A program made the position numbers and the translations under genes. A model generated the notes under the pieces. The model did no database searches. It saw only the letters and a list, made by a program, of their open reading frames with translations, and was not told the origin of the DNA. DNA of 64,000 nucleotides from Cavia porcellus (Eukaryota; Chordata; Mammalia; Rodentia; Caviidae), in contig NW_026947506.1 in NCBI RefSeq assembly GCF_034190915.1, positions 11,841,501 to 11,905,500 on the forward strand, given 5' to 3'. Shown here piece by piece: positions 61,599 through 64,000 of the stretch. The stretch's first letter is position 1. Each line of letters begins with the position of its first letter.

Positions 61599-63307
61599 CT
61601 ATTAATGAATATTTTTGATTGTATAAACACCACTTTATCCATTCAAATAGTATTGTGATTTTAGTAAAGGATGTCAATGTAAACAGAAATTGATACACAA
61701 TCAGAGGGGTACTGGAACCTGAAAGAGTCAACGCAAAAAACTAAACAGAGCAATCACTTCTACAGGCACAGCTGAAGAAAGCCAGACCTGAAGGTGAAGA
61801 TGCAGTGACCATGTCTACATGCTCCTGAAGAGAAAAGGAACAGCTTGAAATGTACTACAGTTACCACCACCTCCTCCAGGAAGACCTGATAGGCATCAAT
61901 TACCATACTCAATGACAAGAACAACTGGACTATTGTTCCCATAAAATGCCTTGGCTCTTTCCACATACCTTTTCTGGCTGACTTGTTCCCCTGCTGAATA
62001 TTATTAGTTAAGCAACTATAAGCTGATAGGTTGATTGTAGTTTGAGACCCACACTGTACCCACATTGTGACTTTGCTGTATAAATGACCCCAGACAATAG
62101 GTCTGTGGCCAAAACACTGAAGACCACTCCTGAAAATTCAGGGCTATTCTTCCCTAAGAAAATTTTTGAACTTCTTTTGGTTTGTGACTCATTCCTCAAC
62201 GTTGTGAGGCAACAAACAACAGCAAACAGGGCAGGATTATATTTCTCCTATTTCATTTTGAATATGAAAAGTCTGTTAAAGGCCAAGCTTCAAAGCCTGG
62301 ATTTCAAGCTGCTTATTTGCCATGATTTTAACATTTCCATGAGCTTTAGAAGTCCTCAGTCTAGTGAATTGCAGATGTCTTGGAGGAAGGAGGTCACTGT
62401 TGTGCTTTAGCAAAAATGGTGCCATTCCTAAGTCTGTTTTGGTCACTGCCTCCTGGATGCCACTACAGGGCCTTCCTTCCTCTGCAGCATCATTCAATAT
62501 TTCCCATTTTAGATAAGTCAACTTTCACTCAGCTCTGTTATTGTTTTTTTTTTTTTAAATAGTCTAACTCTCTCAATGGTGGTTTATATTTTTCATTTTA
62601 TTTTTATGATTTAAAGAAATAGTCTCACTTTAGAGTTCTGGCCAGCTTTGCACTCACTGTGTGCATTAGGCTATCCTTGAGTATATGGCCATTCTCCTGT
62701 TTCAGCCTCTTCATTGATGGGGAAAAGAGGTGGGTGTTACAACACATGGTGTTTTGTCTTTTTTCTCCTCTCCTTTTCACTATTATTCTTTCATTTCAGT
62801 GGCACTGACATTTTATCCTGGTGTTTGCTTGTGTCAGTAAAGGTTTCTACAGCTTGAGATGAGTTTGTGAACAACAATATAGGAATCCAAGCAGACCAAT
62901 TGAGAAATGTGGAATTTCATTAGCTGGTCTCAGGACCACTTGTATACAGAACCCCAACCCCCATTTCAGGATCTAAACGAGAGGCTCTGAACTGGAAAGT
63001 TACAGATGTTTTATAAGACACAATCACAAAAACATCCTGTTGGAAATCATTTAGCTAGACTCTCATAATAATTTTTGGATGACAACTGTATTCTGCTCCT
63101 TTTGTTGAGCAGGTTAATTTCTTTCTTTGGGTACAGCTCATTTTACTTTTCTCCTGGGACTTCAACCCAGAGTGATTTTCCATTTTTCTGGGTGAAATAC
63201 AGGGCACTAGTTAAATGCAAAGCTCAAGATGGCATCTTTTATGCCAAGTTGCAGAACAGCTAAGTTACAGTGCCAAGCCTCAATATTTTGTAGGGTTAAA
63301 AAACACA
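61599..63307. other. Non-coding duplicated DNA (copy 2)
   Basis: Counterpart of 17.66-19.37 kb including the old B1-like piece (about 62600-62760). No gene. Divergence from copy 1 falls sharply near 62675. Confidence 0.5.
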
Positions 63308-64000
63308 TATTTATAATCCCAGCACTCAAGAGGCTGAGACAGGAGGGATGCTGTGAAGTCAGGGCAATTTTAGGCTCCATAACGGATTCAAAACCAGCTG
63401 ATATACATAAAGAAAGGCTGTCTCAATAAAACTAAACTAAATGAATTCAAAACAGATGAATGGAGACTGAATTCTTCAAATTTTAAATCCATGTCTTGGT
63501 CATTAATTTTGTGTATATACACATTTTTGGAGACAGCAATTTTGATGCTATATTGCAACTCACTGCTAATGTAACAGACAAACAGGAGCACTGATTCTTG
63601 TACTGAGTCACTGCAAGAATCCATGTGCACTGTCTCTAAAGCAGCACGCACAGTGGGAGCCTGCAGGACCAGCATCCACAAAGCACAGAGGCAGACAAAT
63701 ATCTCATCAATCACTCTGAAAGACTACAGATGATATCTCTTCAAATGTCATTTAGGGCACTGAGTACTTTGTTCTTAATATAATATTCTTAAGCAGCATT
63801 TTGATATTCTAATTTGGTCTCATGCAACAAAACATAAATAACATCAAATATGGTACATAAATAATGACTCAAATTTTAATGAAAAACCATTTTATGTAAA
63901 AATGTATAAACAATGAAACCAGGCCCAAGCTGCAAATTATAGCTCAGGGTCCAAAGTGATCACGTTTCATTCAGATATAAGAAACATATCTTGGGAGGCT
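63308..64000. repeat. Internal duplication, distal copy (copy 2), truncated by window end
   Basis: Contains a B1-like SINE (63308-63440, plus) and the minus-strand 108-codon frame 63388-63714, almost identical to 19457-19783. The matching promoter block would lie beyond the window. Confidence 0.7.

Overview
The window is AT-rich mammalian nuclear DNA, almost certainly from a rodent. It carries both 7SL-derived B1-type SINEs and tRNA-derived ID-type SINEs whose 3' end reads ggtaccgataaaaaggaaaa, rodent-style LINE-1 remnants, and a KRAB zinc-finger (KZNF) gene cluster. The SINE subtypes do not look murine; the family cannot be fixed from sequence alone.

The dominant structure is a large direct duplication. 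Positions 1-20070 (copy 1) align colinearly with 35627-64000 (copy 2), implying a unit of about 35.6 kb. Each copy holds, on the minus strand, a zinc-finger exon (8.37-10.23 kb; 44.2-45.2 kb), a KRAB-A exon (11.88-12.00 kb; 46.88-47.01 kb) and a promoter-like block further upstream (14.2-14.8 kb; 58.1-58.7 kb). A smaller internal duplication (12.1-15.0 kb against 19.4-22.1 kb) supplies a better preserved promoter near 21.85 kb. Copy 1 encodes a plausible 16-finger KRAB protein. Copy 2 is a pseudogene: its finger array has collapsed, frames are broken and its KRAB box is damaged.

The 22-35.6 kb spacer holds retroelement remains, all on the minus strand: an L1 ORF2 piece (22.19-24.39 kb), a 5'-complete but 3'-truncated L1 with perfect 17-bp target-site duplications (27.66-29.26 kb), an older HAL1-like element (30.5-32.8 kb) and a decayed class II retroviral gag-pro piece (34.1-35.6 kb). 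Diverged fragments of the same duplication unit lie between them.

Copy 2 gained several insertions that copy 1 lacks: a B1, three ID SINEs, a 1-kb element made of about 122-bp tandem monomers with an A-rich tail (47.5-48.5 kb), and a 7.7-kb endogenous retrovirus (49967-57709, minus strand). That provirus has both LTRs, a tRNA-Lys1,2-like primer site, gag, a dUTPase-containing pro, pol and a gamma/type-D-style env. All its frames are interrupted, so it is a dead, type-D-like betaretroviral relic.

Copy-to-copy divergence is about 10-12% over most of the unit but falls abruptly to about 2.6% beyond 18.75/62.68 kb, which suggests later gene conversion or a second duplication. Percentages are hand counts over sampled stretches.
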